A stretch of DNA of 64,000 nt from Ischnura elegans (taxonomy: Eukaryota > Arthropoda > Insecta > Odonata > Coenagrionidae), in contig NC_060252.1 of assembly GCF_921293095.1 (NCBI RefSeq), positions 1,178,001 to 1,242,000 of the forward strand. Direction: 5' to 3'. Each line of letters starts with the position of its first letter. The first letter of the stretch is position 1. The notes beneath the pieces are model-generated. The model was not told the origin of the DNA and ran no database searches. It worked only from the letters and a program-made list of their open reading frames with translations. Made by a program: the position numbers and the translations under genes. Shown piece after piece: positions 21,190 through 34,197 of this stretch.

Positions 21190-23258
21190 ATTTACGCTGT
21201 GATTGATAATTAATAGCACATTATTCATTAATTACGATGGTGGCTATTTCATATTGTCACTTGCCATAAGTAATATGTGTTGAAAACAAATAAAAGAAAT
21301 GCGTAAAGTTAAATTTACATTCGCGTCCTATTTAAATTGATTGGCCTTCATTGCGATTGAAGTTGGTGGGAAGTTAAACCTTGCGCTGAGGGTTTGACAA
21401 TTATCTTATATTTGTGCATCTTCTAGAATGTACAAGTAAAATACTCACACTTAATGTTCATAATAATTTGGAGTAGAACCAACGGTAAAAGTATTGTGCA
21501 GTATTGAATGTTAACAGATTTAATTAATATTTGTTTCGTAAGTTCAAGCCTTCAATTTGTTTTTATTAGTGAGAATGGAGGCTCTTTACATACCTCCGCT
21601 ACTGTTGCATGAGCACCAATGTCGACAGAGGCAATAGATGCACATACTTCGACGGCAGATACGCGATATCAATCCCTTCAAGACGCAAGATTGGCGATGG
21701 ATCACTGAGTTCACACCACGATTAATTCGTAGACGTTTAGATGGCTTGCCGGGGCATACTTTAGTACGTTAAGATAAACATTGATCATCTATTCCATCTC
21801 TTGCATGCATTATTGCTGCTGTTCAGCAACACGACCAACATGATTCGTTTTTCTGTTGACATAATAGAAATACTAAAACATGTAAACATCTCGCCCTCTA
21901 GCAGAAACTGTTAATAATCTACTCGTATTCACGCCGGAAAAATTTTCATCAGTATAAATCGTGAATAGTGGCATGTGCTTGCACAATCAGACACATATGT
22001 ATACGCACCACAGCGCATTTAAAATTATGTACTGAAATGATGAGAACAGCTCAAACGCATACGAGAATGAACCATTATTAAATAATAAAATAACACTTGC
22101 TCTCATTCCGCGTAAGCATTAGCTCCATATTATGAGGAAATTAGAGCTAATTGTGCAATTACGAGCCCGCTACGTGATAACTGACTTTGATATGCAGCAC
22201 TTGACAACATATAAAAGAGGTAATATACAGTTAATAGCTATAAACTAATTAAGCAACCGTAACTTATCATTAATAGGTACTTTTAAAAGAAAAGACCTCA
22301 CTCAAAATTGAGTAAAGAAGTATTATTTACTTTGGGAGTGAATATTCCACGGCATTGTATATGTTTCTCTATGGTAATTGAAGTTGCAGTTGGCCGCCGA
22401 ATTAACTTTGTGTCGGAGATTCTGATTCGTTCCTCGCATCCGCACAGCTACCAACATAAGAAACTAAAGTGATAGTTTGCAATTCGTCAAACATCTCACG
22501 ACACAGGCTTGCAGGATCGCTTGAACGTCTTTCACGGAGAGAGGCGTGAGAACTCCACTGTGGTTCGAAGCACGCGAAGCACAGGTATCACATTTATAGA
22601 ATCGAGCTGCTGGTGGCAGACTACAAAAATGACACATTCAGTTCATCTGGCTTGTATGGGCACTTCTTTGTTTATGTATGGCTCCGATAGTTATTTTGAT
22701 TTTGACGTCTTGATTGTTTAGGATTTATCACTCTTTGGTTGCGAAAAGGTGGAACAAAAGAAAAGGGATGGGTAAAAGGAATGATCAGATGGAAAGGCGC
22801 TGAATGTTTGAACCGCGAGAATTGTCCAAGATTGAGATCCAAATGATCGTTAAAAGGTCATAAATAAGCATTTGATAGACAAGGAAATAAGTTTCAAGTA
22901 CTATTTACGCTGTATTTACTCAAGTTCCTGTTTTTGAATCGAGACCGACTGCAAAACGAGTCGAACTTTTAGGTGTTGCGTAGACATGCAGCAAACGTTA
23001 TGGGCAACGCAGTAATAAGTACTGAATTTACCTTGCCAAAAGTCTTACATTTCTCGTATATTCCTGTAGCATGCACCGATTCACAGGAGAAGGATGGAGA
23101 GAAATCATGACACACTCGCTTTCAAGTCTAAAATTCAACTGCCTTTATTATGTCCTGTTTATTATATCACAAGGCTTAAAGGCAAGAGAAAATTTTAAAA
23201 TGTGCCTTTATTATGGAACACTACTATCCAACAAAATTTGAACGATATCAGCGAAAGA
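21190..23258. other. No gene seen
   Basis: A long AT-rich stretch. Small open frames (such as 22509-22721) lack recognisable motifs, and I found no terminal repeats. Confidence 0.5.
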
Positions 23259-23264
23259 CACTTC

Positions 23265-26200
23265 CAGGGTTCCCACTCTTACCTGAATAATGAAATTCAC
23301 GGCTTTTTCCAGGTTTTCACGGTTATTTTTCACGTTTTCACGGTTTTTTTTCAGGTTTTCACGGTCACAATTTCGCTAAATTCACGGTCCGTTAATAAGC
23401 CAACAGTAAGAAAATCACTGGCCGTATATCAACAGAAAATTAATGTACGCGGCAAACGCCGTGAATGTTAACGCCGCAATGAAAAGTGATATCTGTTATG
23501 ACGTGATCTATCGTTTGCAAAATTCAGGGCCGACTAAAGGACCAGCCCAACCGCGCTCTTGCCTCGACGCCGAATACCCTTCGGACCTTCTTCTGTCCTG
23601 ACACCCGAGGTCCTTTTTAATTCCTCGCCGAGAGATTGTTTTTTACACACAGTATAACTGCACAGTAACCAAATTTCCCCCACCCCAATCATTCTTATTT
23701 AACGGAAAATATTTTATTTAAATTGTTTATAGAATATAATAAATTGATTCTTTCTTATTTAAAGAAAAATATTTTATGAAAATTGTTTATAGAACATAAT
23801 AAATCGAAAAACAATTTCATACACCGTATTAGCTCAAATCTAAGACTACCCTCCTTTTTTGGAACTCCACTAGGGGAAAAAATTTTTTTCCTAATAACGT
23901 TACGATTATAAAATGAATGCGGAAAAAAGATCAATGCTTTATTTTTTGCTAGGTTGCCTATGTCCCAGGAAACGCAAGATTTTGGCGAGTAATTAAAGGT
24001 TTCAAAAAATATTTAAGATAATAACAGGAATAGTAGTACTTTATCAAGAAACCTACGTCATATTGTTGATTCGACCCATATCTCTTTCAAAATTCTGAAG
24101 GAAAACGCCAACTCACTAAAAAAATGTTTGCTCTCCACTCGGAATTTACACTGCTATCATGGATTTCAGTCTGATGTAAAAATTCTTATCCATCAAACAC
24201 CATTTCCAGTACACGTATTCACGAGAGCAATGTGCATGTTGTGCCTAAAACAACCGCATTCGCCGGCACAGTGACTGGTTGTGAGATGGATGACGAAGGC
24301 CAAAAATAGTCTATTACTTGAATTGTTCCTGTCTAATGAATGTATTTTAAATATAATTGAGGTAGTGTGTAAAGCGTGAACTATGTTGCGTTAATCGTCA
24401 GGGGCACGCTCATCTGGATCTTCGCCTTCATATCTTTACTTATTTTCTCCGGGTAGCTCACTCTACCCCCACCCCTACCGTCATGTGCTAGCGGACAACC
24501 CAAGGCGCTCTGCAATATTCACACGCATCTAGCCCGGATTCTTTTCTTCATGTTCAATTATTTTCAGTCCATCTCTTAAAGTTCTCAATAGTTTCTTCGG
24601 AGTGGCCAAGGTCCGAAGACGAATAAAATTGAACTAGTGAAAATGAAACTTGACTTTATTAAACCCACATGGAAAACACTCGGTGGTTCGAAGTCCAGCC
24701 ACCCTGGAAAGTAGGGAACCACTCGTACGAGGTTAAGTTCGGAACTGATGCTATCGCGTAGGGGGGTACGCAGAGCATACTGCAGAGGGAGAAGCGTGAC
24801 CATATGACTGCGCCATCAAATTTTTTACCCTAAAGATACCCATTCTTTTCTAACTATCGTAGCGCCAGATGAGCAGATGAATTCGGATTGTTAGTAGGGA
24901 GAAACAAAAATCCTAAGAAGATATCCCTTCGTCAGTAGCTCTGACAAGTGAGACTTATAGTAAAGCTCGTATATTGATAACTGATAACAACCTGATATCA
25001 TGTTTCCGGGACAAAATGCCGAATTAACTGCCGAGAAGCTAAGCTACGACGATATCGCGTCTCGCCAAAAATCACCATCGTATTTTTTCATCTATTTCCT
25101 TGCTTAAAATACATCGCGTTTGGTCTCGTTTTTCTTTTAATTACGTGCAAATGGCTAACATTTCAATCTAATAAAAGCATAATAGCAATTGCTGAATATC
25201 ATTGTTAGATACCTTTTTGGCTAATAGGGGACTTGTGCAGCAGTTGACCTCCAGGAACTGGAAACTTTGAAGGAATTAGGCTGAAAAAGGTCAGTGGGTG
25301 AGAAGAGGGTAGAGCGCGAAACACGTTTCTATTGTTCTCGCGTACGTCGATATTTTTTCGAAGCTAAGGTCTTCGTAATACAATCCCTGCGCGAGCTGGG
25401 GCCTTTTTTTATTTTGAAGAAGAGGAAAACGTCAGAAGGGGGGAGGCGAATGCTGAATGGAGGAGGATAACGGATCTTGGGAAATGCGCTAATGTTACTT
25501 TCCCACGGCACTAAGCTTCTCCCAATGGTAGTTCCATCTCTTGGGGAAGATTCCAACTATGTGCTTTTCGTTTTTAGCCAAATATTACACATTGTATTTA
25601 TTTCGTCTCATTTACGTCTAACGATGGATGCGGGAAAATTATGCGTCGGAACCACGATCTTCAAACGATCAATGCGAGAAACAATACTTCGGGGAACGAT
25701 GGATGCGGGAAAATATTACATTGCCTATAAGGAGCTTTATTTTGGATCAGAAACGGCGAACGATCAATGCTGAAACGATAGATCGAGGTTCCACCGTATA
25801 ACTTTTCTTTTGAAAGCGGCAGTGTAATGACATCTTTTCTCTGTTATCGTAATACTCAGAAACCAAAACTGAATCGATCTCTCTAATCAGAGGCAAATCA
25901 TGTTCCCTTCATACTGTTGTTCTGGGAAAAATGGAACGACTTTGTAGCAGTTTATATCGCGACGGCATGGAGGCTTTAACGTTACGATCCTAGGCGGATC
26001 TAGGGAGGGTAACGGGTGCACATACCCCCCAGACACTTAAAAAATATGCAAGATTTTGAATATGGTCACATTATCATTGCGCTCGTTTTGTATCATGAGT
26101 TATCCTTGTGCCCCCCCAGAACAAAATCCTGGATACGGCTTTGGTTGTGCTCCCCACTCCCCAGAAAGAAATCCTGGATCCGCCCCTGGTTAAAATTTAG

Positions 26201-27363
26201 GTAAATTGTAATCAATCACACAAAAATTTTGTAAGTTGATCAAGCTCTAACTTCAACGGAGCCGAACCCAGGGGGAAAGCAGGCGATCTCGCGGACACGG
26301 CAGAAGTGCACCCGGCAATTGATTGGTACGCACGCTTCACCTGCTGCCTAAAATGGCAATAGTTTTTCACTTAAACACAAAATTAAATAAGCTAAATTAC
26401 TATTCAGGTATTTTTGACGTTGTTTTTTCGTTGCATAGCTATAAATATTAGGTTGCAACCTCAGGTATCCATAATTTTTTCCGACGAAAATTATGCAACC
26501 CGATTGACGTCGAGAATTTTGCATTCGACTGTAAGACTGTTTTCTTCAGGAGTTAGGGAAAAAAAACCTTATCTTAGATAGGTGCAAATGGGTAAATTAT
26601 AATTCACTCGGTTTGAAATATATAAAGACATAATAAATACCTGATGAAACATGTTATTTTAACTTTCACCATTTTAACGCAAAACTGGCAAGGCCCAGGT
26701 CGACGCATGCGAAGATCGTGTAATGCTGTGTTGCCATAAGCGGAAATCTTCTCTCGTTTTCAGGCCGCAAGGCGCGAGAATTAGTAACGTCGCGCTGAAA
26801 GCTCGCTGTCTCCCGGTTCAAACGCAAGGAGCGTAGTGTCCACAGCGCATAGCAGGTTGTCCAGGTTAGCGGTCTTCCAATCACAGGTTTGAGGGTGTTG
26901 AATAAACGTTCAAATTTTTCGAAACTAATGCCATCTAGATTTAGTTTCGAAAGTGGTCGCCGCAGTCAGTGGGAAGCCTAATTGGGTAGAAGGGGGACTA
27001 TCCAGTGACCGAGGGAGGGGAAACCAAGCCAGTCGAGGAAAGTAAACAAGCTGATGAGAAGTGGTGTCATATTTCAGGAGGGGAGGAGAGAAAAGGCCTG
27101 CGCTGGGAAAAGATGTTTTTTTTTCTTCAGGCAACATTCGTTCCCACGCTTTTCTGACCCATGCGACGATGCTCGCTACAATGAATAGAAGTGCGCTCGC
27201 CACGAACGAAGTTGAAAATTTCTGGGAAGGTATTATTATCAAGATTGAGATATTTTTAAGGTTTTAGGACGAAATTCACGGCTTTTTCCAGGTTTTTTCA
27301 CAGTAGACGAAATTCTCGGCTAATTCACGGTTTTAAGGTTTTCACGGTTGAGTGGGAACCCTG
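23265..27363. mobile_element. hAT-like element with CAGGGTTCCCACTC termini
   Basis: CAGGGTTCCCACTC at the left is exactly complemented by GAGTGGGAACCCTG at the right. Subterminal TTCACGGTTTT and TTTTTCCAGG motifs repeat at both ends. The direct repeat CACTTC adjoins each end (23259-23264 and 27364-27369). hAT elements normally leave 8 bp, so the family call is tentative. No transposase was recognised in its 4.1 kb. It contains a third, diverged E1-like segment. Confidence 0.65.
25240..25620. repeat. Third, diverged E1-related segment
   Basis: The stretch with GACCTCCAGGAACTGG, then AGGTCAGTGGGTGAGA, then the CCCAATGGTAG and CTTGGGGAAGATTC region follows the order of E1-B around 16390-16690. 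Similarity is clearly lower than between E1-A and E1-B. It indicates an older E1 copy or relative. Confidence 0.5.
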
Positions 27364-27949
27364 CACTTCATGAATATTCCTTGTTAGGGGCTCCTTTCGA
27401 CGAGAGGCCGGCCGCCAATTACATTCCTTATTTTTCTCCGTGGTTTGAACGTTATCAGTATTTACCTATTCTCGTAAATAGCCACTTTCCTTATAATTTG
27501 ATCCTACAATGGGTAGAATGATAGGTACATTTATAGAGACATTTACAAAGTGAAATAAGTTACTTGATAAAATCCCACGGTAACCCTGATTTAAGAGTGT
27601 ACTTACCTTGAGGATATCCCATTGACAATATAGATAATGTATTTGACTCCATTCTGTGGATCGACCAACACTTATTCCTTTTATTTTTGTCCTATCGAAC
27701 ACATGCAAAAAACTTCTTCGGCAAGTAAATAGAGGCACTAGACGACGGAGCACTTTATACGGTTTTATGGGATACACGATTTATATGGTTTTCACACGTT
27801 TTTCTATTGAAGGTCCACGCTGCAATACACTTACCACATTACGCAAATAATGTAGGTGTGTCACATAGATCACAATCTGCGATCAACCTATTTTAATTTA
27901 ATCTTTCCAAACAATCCAAAGCTCCCCCAACAATCGCCTTTATTTATTT

Positions 27950-28265
27950 CAACAACGCCTTGGCAACCCAACCCTATCCCAGGTTTGACGCTAAAACAGC
28001 AATTATATTCGCCAAATTTGCTTTTGAGTGCCTACATATACAGTTTTTCTATCCACTTCCTCCGTCTGTCATCAGTGGGTACCGTGCCGTGATGTAACGC
28101 GCGCACGCTCCATCACGTGTTGTCAAAGAGTCGATGAAGATTATTTTTAAAGACTCATATCTCACCTATAAAACATTATTCATCCGCGGAATTTTCGGCA
28201 AGTACATTTGAGGCAAGGATCTTATTATTTTAGTACTTTTAAAAAAGTTTGCATGTTCCCCATTG
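27950..28265. repeat. Dispersed repeat X, copy 2
   Basis: The second copy of repeat X, ending in GCATGTTCCCCATT as copy 1 ends in GCATGTTCCCGATT. Differences are substitutions and short indels. Confidence 0.65.
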
Positions 28266-28292
28266 GTTTATATTTGAAGTTGAAATAATTTG

Positions 28293-28453
28293 TTGCACAA
28301 TTAAAAATGTACGAAAAAATGTCCGAAAAAATGTACCGTGTAACCACCTAGCCGTGGATCTTGTCCATGTGAATGTACAAGAATCTGTTCAGCAAACCAT
28401 TCAGAAAAATGTACAGAATCTTGTACATTCTAATGTACCGTGTAACCAGGCCT
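28293..28453. repeat. M1-related Harbinger-type MITE fragment, right end
   Basis: It ends AATGTACCGTGTAACCAGGCCT, the complement of 20821-20842, and is followed by TAA. A second ATGTACCGTGTAACCAC lies inside at about 28330-28346. The left boundary is unclear. Confidence 0.55.
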
Positions 28454-28539
28454 TAAGAGTGGTAGAGATATGTGCAATAAATTTCTCTTTTATCATGTCT
28501 ATATGGAACTTACTTTCTGAACATACATCGCCGGGGCGC

Positions 28540-28670
28540 AGCTAGGAATTAAGGCTGGTGGGGGGGAGGGGTTTAGGTGTAACTTATACCGGGGTGTGTG
28601 GGGGTATGGAATACCCACCAGGATAAGCTTTAGGTGAGAGAATAATAAATTGCAGAATTTCAAGAGAAAT
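28540..28670. repeat. Dispersed repeat R, copy 2
   Basis: GGTGTGTGGGGGTATGGAAT followed by ACCCACCAGGATAAGC corresponds to repeat R at 20645-20790. Confidence 0.55.
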
Positions 28671-29019
28671 GGTTCAAAATGGTGAGTTTTACGGCTTTCT
28701 GAGGGATATTATATTTTATTGATCCTTATACTATGTATTCTATTAGTAACATAGAATATCTTGTTTATATATAGTAATATATTTCCCTTGGGCTACATCC
28801 TTGCTGCCGTGGAAAGGCTTGCGTGTTTCTATAACCTCTAGAGCTGCACTGGTGGGATTAATTCTAAATTTTTCCCAGTAGAGCCAGCCATACCAGACAG
28901 GTCGAAGGGTAGGAGCCAGACAAATAGTCCACGAGATGGTGTCACGTGAAAAACACTGTTGGAATGGAAGTGGGAAACCCTACCAACTATCTCTTCCCTG
29001 AAAAAAGGAGTACAACCAA

Positions 29020-29580
29020 TTGAGCATTGGTGACTCTGAAGGGGAGTTGGAAGCACTGAAGGGGAATATGAGGAGAGAATATCAGGAACTAGTGGACATT
29101 AGTGTAAGGGAGATTGAAAGTATGAAGACTGTTAAGGAAAGAAGGGATAATATTAAAATGGGAATAGTTAAAGCGGCTGAGAAGTCAATTGGTTATGTTG
29201 ACAGTAGAAGATAAAGAAGCCGTGGATAACGGAGAACATGGTAAAAGAAATGCAGGAGAGGAGGAAGTGGAAGAACATGGACACAGAACAGGGCAAAAGA
29301 ATGTATAGGGAACTAAATAATCGATTACGACGTGAAACTAAGAGGGCAAGGGAGGCTTGGTGGGAAAGATAGCGTGAGGAAATGGAAAAGTTTCAGAAGG
29401 AAGGAGAGGAAGGCGTGTTATATGGCAAAGTTAAGTCGTTATCGGGTGGCAAAAGAGGGCAAACCATGCTTAAAATTCAGACACTTTACTGATTAGAATC
29501 AGAGGTTCCACGGATCAAGTCCCAGTGACGGATGACTTGATGCTGCACACACATACTTTAAACATTTTTCTGATCTTAAA
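29020..29580 (+). pseudogene. RTE-type LINE fragment, endonuclease-to-RT linker
   Basis: The reading MRREYQELVDISVREIES then RRDNIKMGIVKAAEKSIGYV, followed after stops by KPWITENMVKEMQERRKW and MYRELNNRLRRETKRAREAW, is the linker between the endonuclease and reverse transcriptase of RTE-like LINEs. Several stops and frame changes show decay, and both ends are truncated. It is a separate fragment from the one at 57925. Confidence 0.75.
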
Positions 29581-29599
29581 ACTTCGCAATGCCTATCAC

Positions 29600-31550
29600 A
29601 AGGTCCATGGGATGCTGCATGGCTATTGATTCTTACGCGCTTACTTATTTGTTGAAATTGGACTACTATATTGCATAACCAATTGGGCAGTTGACTGAGG
29701 AGTGAATTTTGACTAGCATTTCCGCGTCGTCCAACCCAGCTTCAAGGCCCCTAACATTAGCTGCATGTGCAATGTGTCACGGCCTACGCTTCTTCTACCC
29801 TTCAAGGGAAAACTCCTATATAGTTCCTCACAGCAGAATGAAAGCACTTTTTTGTGCCACCTACGAGAAATCAGTTGCCTGTTTTCGGTTCCGTATTGAA
29901 ATGCTTTGCTTTGTATTCTACGCCCAATAATAGTTTCCCGAGGATTGTATTGAAATCAATTTTACTTACAGTTTAGAAATGGTATTTAAGAGGCAATAAG
30001 AGAAGACAACAGACTGACTGACTAGTGGAATAAATGGAAACTCCTTAACAAACTCATTGTAAATGACGAATTATGATGTAGTATTTCATCAATAATAATT
30101 ATTATTATTAGTTTCACAGAGGACACATTACGTCATGATTAGAGGTCCGTGAAAGCAATTTAATTTTTTGCTAAAATTCTTTTTAAAACCACATAATTTA
30201 GGTGTTATAGAAAATCTTGACGGTGTTATTATAATGCTACAATTTTCCCATGTTTATAGGCATTTTATTATTTTGTGATACACATTTCATGTATACTTAT
30301 TCTTTTATTATTCATTTTATGTAACATTCAGCACAATTTCGATTGTACAAAATTTCTGATAAAACTAAATGAAGGAAATGGTTCAAGTTGTATTGGTTCA
30401 ATGTAGTCTTGGCGAATACAATCGGCAAATGACAAATCCCCACCTTGTGCATATATGTATGCTTTGTGAGCCATTTCAGAATGTTTGGATTGTCAAGTTC
30501 ATTCTACACTAAATAAAGCCCTTAAAAATTCTTCTGTAGTGGCAACAACAAGCTCCTCCTTTGCTTTCTTTGACTGAGTGACTGTGTGTTCAAATGATAG
30601 CCGTTGTTTTGCGGGTCCCCTTTCTTTCGCACGTTTATGTGTATCGCTACTGATGAGCTTTAACAAAGTGTCAAATCTTTCAAATTAAAATATTTTATCC
30701 ACTTTGCACAGTAATACTCTGTCTTTCACATAAAATCCTTCTCAGCTGAATTCACTTGCCCTGGTATGAACAGTATCACTAGCTTTTGACATTTTAAAAT
30801 TCCTATCCTTCGTTCGAAATTTAAAGCTGGAACTACGATAAAAAAAACAGTCCAACCGCAAAGCATAACCTGTCACGATGGTGTTTTCAAACTGAGTGCT
30901 GGGTGGCTATGGTATAACCATAGTACTGTATAACTGATAACTTGGCCGAAATGTTTCATGTCGTGGGTTCCCTTTCGGTACCCCTCCCAGGTGTTGAGGG
31001 AAGGTAGGACAGCAGCCAGATATGTACAACAAAATCGCATAGATTTGCCAATCAGTCAAGAAAGGCAGTGAAAGAATCACACATAACAAAACATAATCGG
31101 ATTCAAAGAAACTTGAAAAATTATTTCCCATTTATTGATCCTGAAACATCTAGATTGACTTATTGATTGATTGAATTATTTCAATGTTCTATACAGGGTA
31201 GTTATTATCAACAACTATTTACGCAAATTTATCGACATAATAAGAAAATAATGCATGTTGTTCAACATTGTCGCCCCAATGCTTCATAAAAATTCTGAAG
31301 TTGACCGTAACATTGCATATATTAAGAATTACCGATTTTCCTCAAATGCAAAGATATAGAATAAGTTCTTCTGTTAGGTTTTGGGTAAATAGGTGGAAAT
31401 AAATACTAATAAAATATACAGAATAAGATTCTATCACATAATGTCTGCATACAAACTCATTAAAATTGAAATTAATTTTGCGTTACCTAATCACACATTA
31501 ATTATGGCATACTTTTTGATTTTACACTGTAAGAGTCACTTGAAAACAGC
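29600..31550. other. No gene seen
   Basis: AT-rich sequence with no supported coding or terminal-repeat signal. It may include the left part of the second Harbinger element, whose end I could not find. Confidence 0.45.
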
Positions 31551-33208
31551 ATGAGTCGCCAAAAGGCACGTGTTTCACATGAGCAGAGGGAAATTTTGAT
31601 TCAATACATGCGGGAGCACCCAGGCTCGGCACGCAACCGCATCAAAGGCAGCAATGCTGCCAGCACAGTGCAATGCCTGTGGGCCAATTTAAGTGACCAA
31701 TTAAATGCCTGCCCAACTGGAGCAACGAGATCAGCAGTTTAGTGGGCGAAGGTATTTGTAATTTATATTTCTCATTCATGAAGGCCTAGAGTTAGTCACT
31801 GCTTAAAGCAGTAATAAAAAAAAATTGCCAATGCTTTCAATCTAAATCAGTTAAAAGTTTCAAGAACCAGAGCATTTTATGCCTTCCTAAGCATTCCAAA
31901 TAATCTCAATGCAGAATTCTAATCTATTATAAAGCTAATATTTGAATTATTTATTTTTGTTAGACATGGCAAGACTGGCATCTAGATACAAAAAAAGGCA
32001 TTCAAAATAAGGACCCATGCCAGTGGAACTGGTGGAGGTGGCCGCCTTAAAATCACCCCCCTCACTGAGTTAGAGCAACAAGTGCTAAGCTTGGTGGGGG
32101 AAAAGGCAGCGGATGGGGAGGATGGCCTTGCAGACCCTTTGATAGTAAGTTTAAATTGTTGTTGAATGACCAATGACTTAAATGGCCAATTTGTGGCTGT
32201 GACCACTCTTTAAAAAGATTCGTGGTTTTATGATAAACTTAATGAATAAAAATTTAAAGAGTAAAAGCTTAATTTGATATTTTAGTCAATAGGCTATAAA
32301 AACACATTAGCCTTCAAAATTCATGAATGATTGAGGGATGGCAGATGTACTGCATTTCATGGTTTTATGTCTAACAATTTTTTAAACTTTTTTCAGCACC
32401 GCATAAGCCAAGAATCACATCCCATACCTGCATCTGATTCGCCTTCTCCTCCTTCATCACCAGATAAAAACCCCATTCATTGCTTGACATCATATTCCCC
32501 TACAACAGAAATTACATCCCACCAATAGCCATTTCAAATCCCACTAAATTTTGAACTAATACAAAATCGCATATAAGCCACAGAAAATGCGATTACAAAG
32601 CCATCTCCAATGCCATCCACCTCACAAACATTCCCCACAGAAGAAAATCATTACCCTCCAGTCCTCCCTCCCTCAAATCCTGTATGTGACACAGTACCAA
32701 GGACCAGAAAAAGGAAGCGACCATCTCCACCAAGTAAGAAATAATATGTAACTACAGATATGGTAGTTATATGGAGGACTAAAAATATCCCTAAATGCTC
32801 AGCTGCTATTGCGATAGAACTATTTTCATGTTGCCTTACATATTCCTGAACAACCGTCAGTCAATGTTATTATTCTAATATTACTAGTACATAATCCAAG
32901 CACAAACCTTGATTGAGATTATAGAAAATAAATGACGTTGCAATAATTTATTAAGCTACTAGGACGTAATTATAAAATGAAACGCTTCAGAGTCATATAA
33001 AACAAGTCTAACTATTAGTTTTTCAGATGATGATTCCGATTGCACGTTGGCTCTGGCAGCAAAAGAGAGGACTCAGCACAGTGAGGCAAAGGCCATTGCG
33101 TTAAGTAGTTTGGCCGAGAGCATGAAAGAGACAATTGCATCCATTAAGATGGCCTGCCAAGCAATAAAGGGTGCTCGCGATGAGTACGGGGATTTAATTC
33201 AATATTGA
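31551..33208 (+). pseudogene. Second Harbinger Myb-like gene, decayed
   Basis: Paralogue of the 2278 gene. Exon 1 (31551-31751) reads RVSHEQREILIQYMREHPGS and LWANLSDQLNAC but has TAG at 31740-31742 just before WAK. Exon 2 (31964-32144) opens TWQDW, shifts frame near 32005, then gives RTHASGTGGGGRLK and PLTELEQQVLSLVGEK. Exon 3 (32397-32733) is Ser/Pro-rich with stops. Exon 4 (33027-33208) is clean: DDDSDCTLALAAKERTQ to RDEYGDLIQY, a helical tail. Splice sites are mostly well formed, so decay is recent or moderate. A convergent transposase exon follows at 34197-33952. Confidence 0.82.
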
Positions 33209-33951
33209 ATGTAATGTATCCAATTTTATGAAAAATTAAATTAAATCCCTCCTGCACATTTTGTTCCCAAAAATCACTTCTTTCAAGGTAAAACATTGTG
33301 CTGGTAACAGGGTTGAATGCAGTATATCTGGGGTGTAAAAATATCATCATGGGAGAGGTTGAGGGGGCAGTGAAACAATTAACTGAGGCCTTGGTGTGGG
33401 AGGTTGAACATGAAATCTATAGGCCACCATGTTTCCAGTCCTAGTGGGAAGGTGGAAAGGGACCATCTTTCTTCACTTGTGCAGGGACAGATACTTCTCT
33501 ATAAACAAATAAAGTGAAGCCCATATTAAGCCGGTAAGTAATATCGAAGTACGCATCATTCATTATAAATTGCTCCTAGCTTCGGCCTCTAAAGAAGTGC
33601 ACTGCTCCTCTAAGGGGCCCTCAACCTTAATTGATGAGGATAACTGAGTCAGCAGTAAAGAATCTACCCACAAATAAGTTAAATTAATATAGAAAATTGT
33701 TTAAAGTGTACCATAGCATTGAAATTTATATTCAACTTTTAATCATGCAAGACTAAATTACTGATTTTTTTCAGAACTCTGGCTCAACCCTAAATTGCTG
33801 TCACTACCAGCTGATTTTCGACAGCAGCCTTGGCCAAAAAAAGGAGCGCAGAGTACCTACCTCATTAAAGAAAATTGATTTGAGTAAATTAATAAACATA
33901 ATTGCATCAGAAATTTAAAAAAATTTCAGTCAATTTTGGCAACCATACTAC

Positions 33952-34197
33952 CTTTGATTCAGGGGACACAGATGATCCCCTGGTGGCAACAGGTAGATAA
34001 GGTCGCAACTCGTTTATTAAATTCATAGTTAATTCCTCAGATATCCTGTATAGCCCCATAAAGGTTTCATTTGGCATTTTGAAAGGTACTGATGTGGACC
34101 TCAAATTTTTTAATCGTCTTCTATTCCTCATTATTTCTCCTCTTCTCATTAAATTTCTTCTCCTCCTTAACCAAATCAAGGCGATATCATCATCCAT
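33952..34197 (-). pseudogene. First exon of a HARBI1-like transposase, rest missing
   Basis: The minus-strand start MDDDIALIWLRRRRNLMRRG continues RNRRRLKNLRSTSVPFKMPN and LYRISEELTMNLINELRPYL, matching the N-terminus of Harbinger transposases and the exon at 12278-12085. It ends at SPESK with donor AAAG|GTAGTA. The catalytic exons expected at lower coordinates are not present before the Myb-like gene ends. Only this exon remains, presumably after deletion. Confidence 0.8.

Noticed and set aside
24585-24803. Possible GRASP downstream exon or structured RNA near 24650-24800
   Set aside because: Translation does not match the expected GRASP continuation, and no cloverleaf or 5S-like structure could be built.
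31771-31790. ATTCATGAAGGCCT shared with the complement of 46944-46960, possible ends of the second Harbinger
   Set aside because: The left site falls inside an intron of the Myb-like gene rather than outside it, so it cannot be the element end. The 14-bp match alone is weak.
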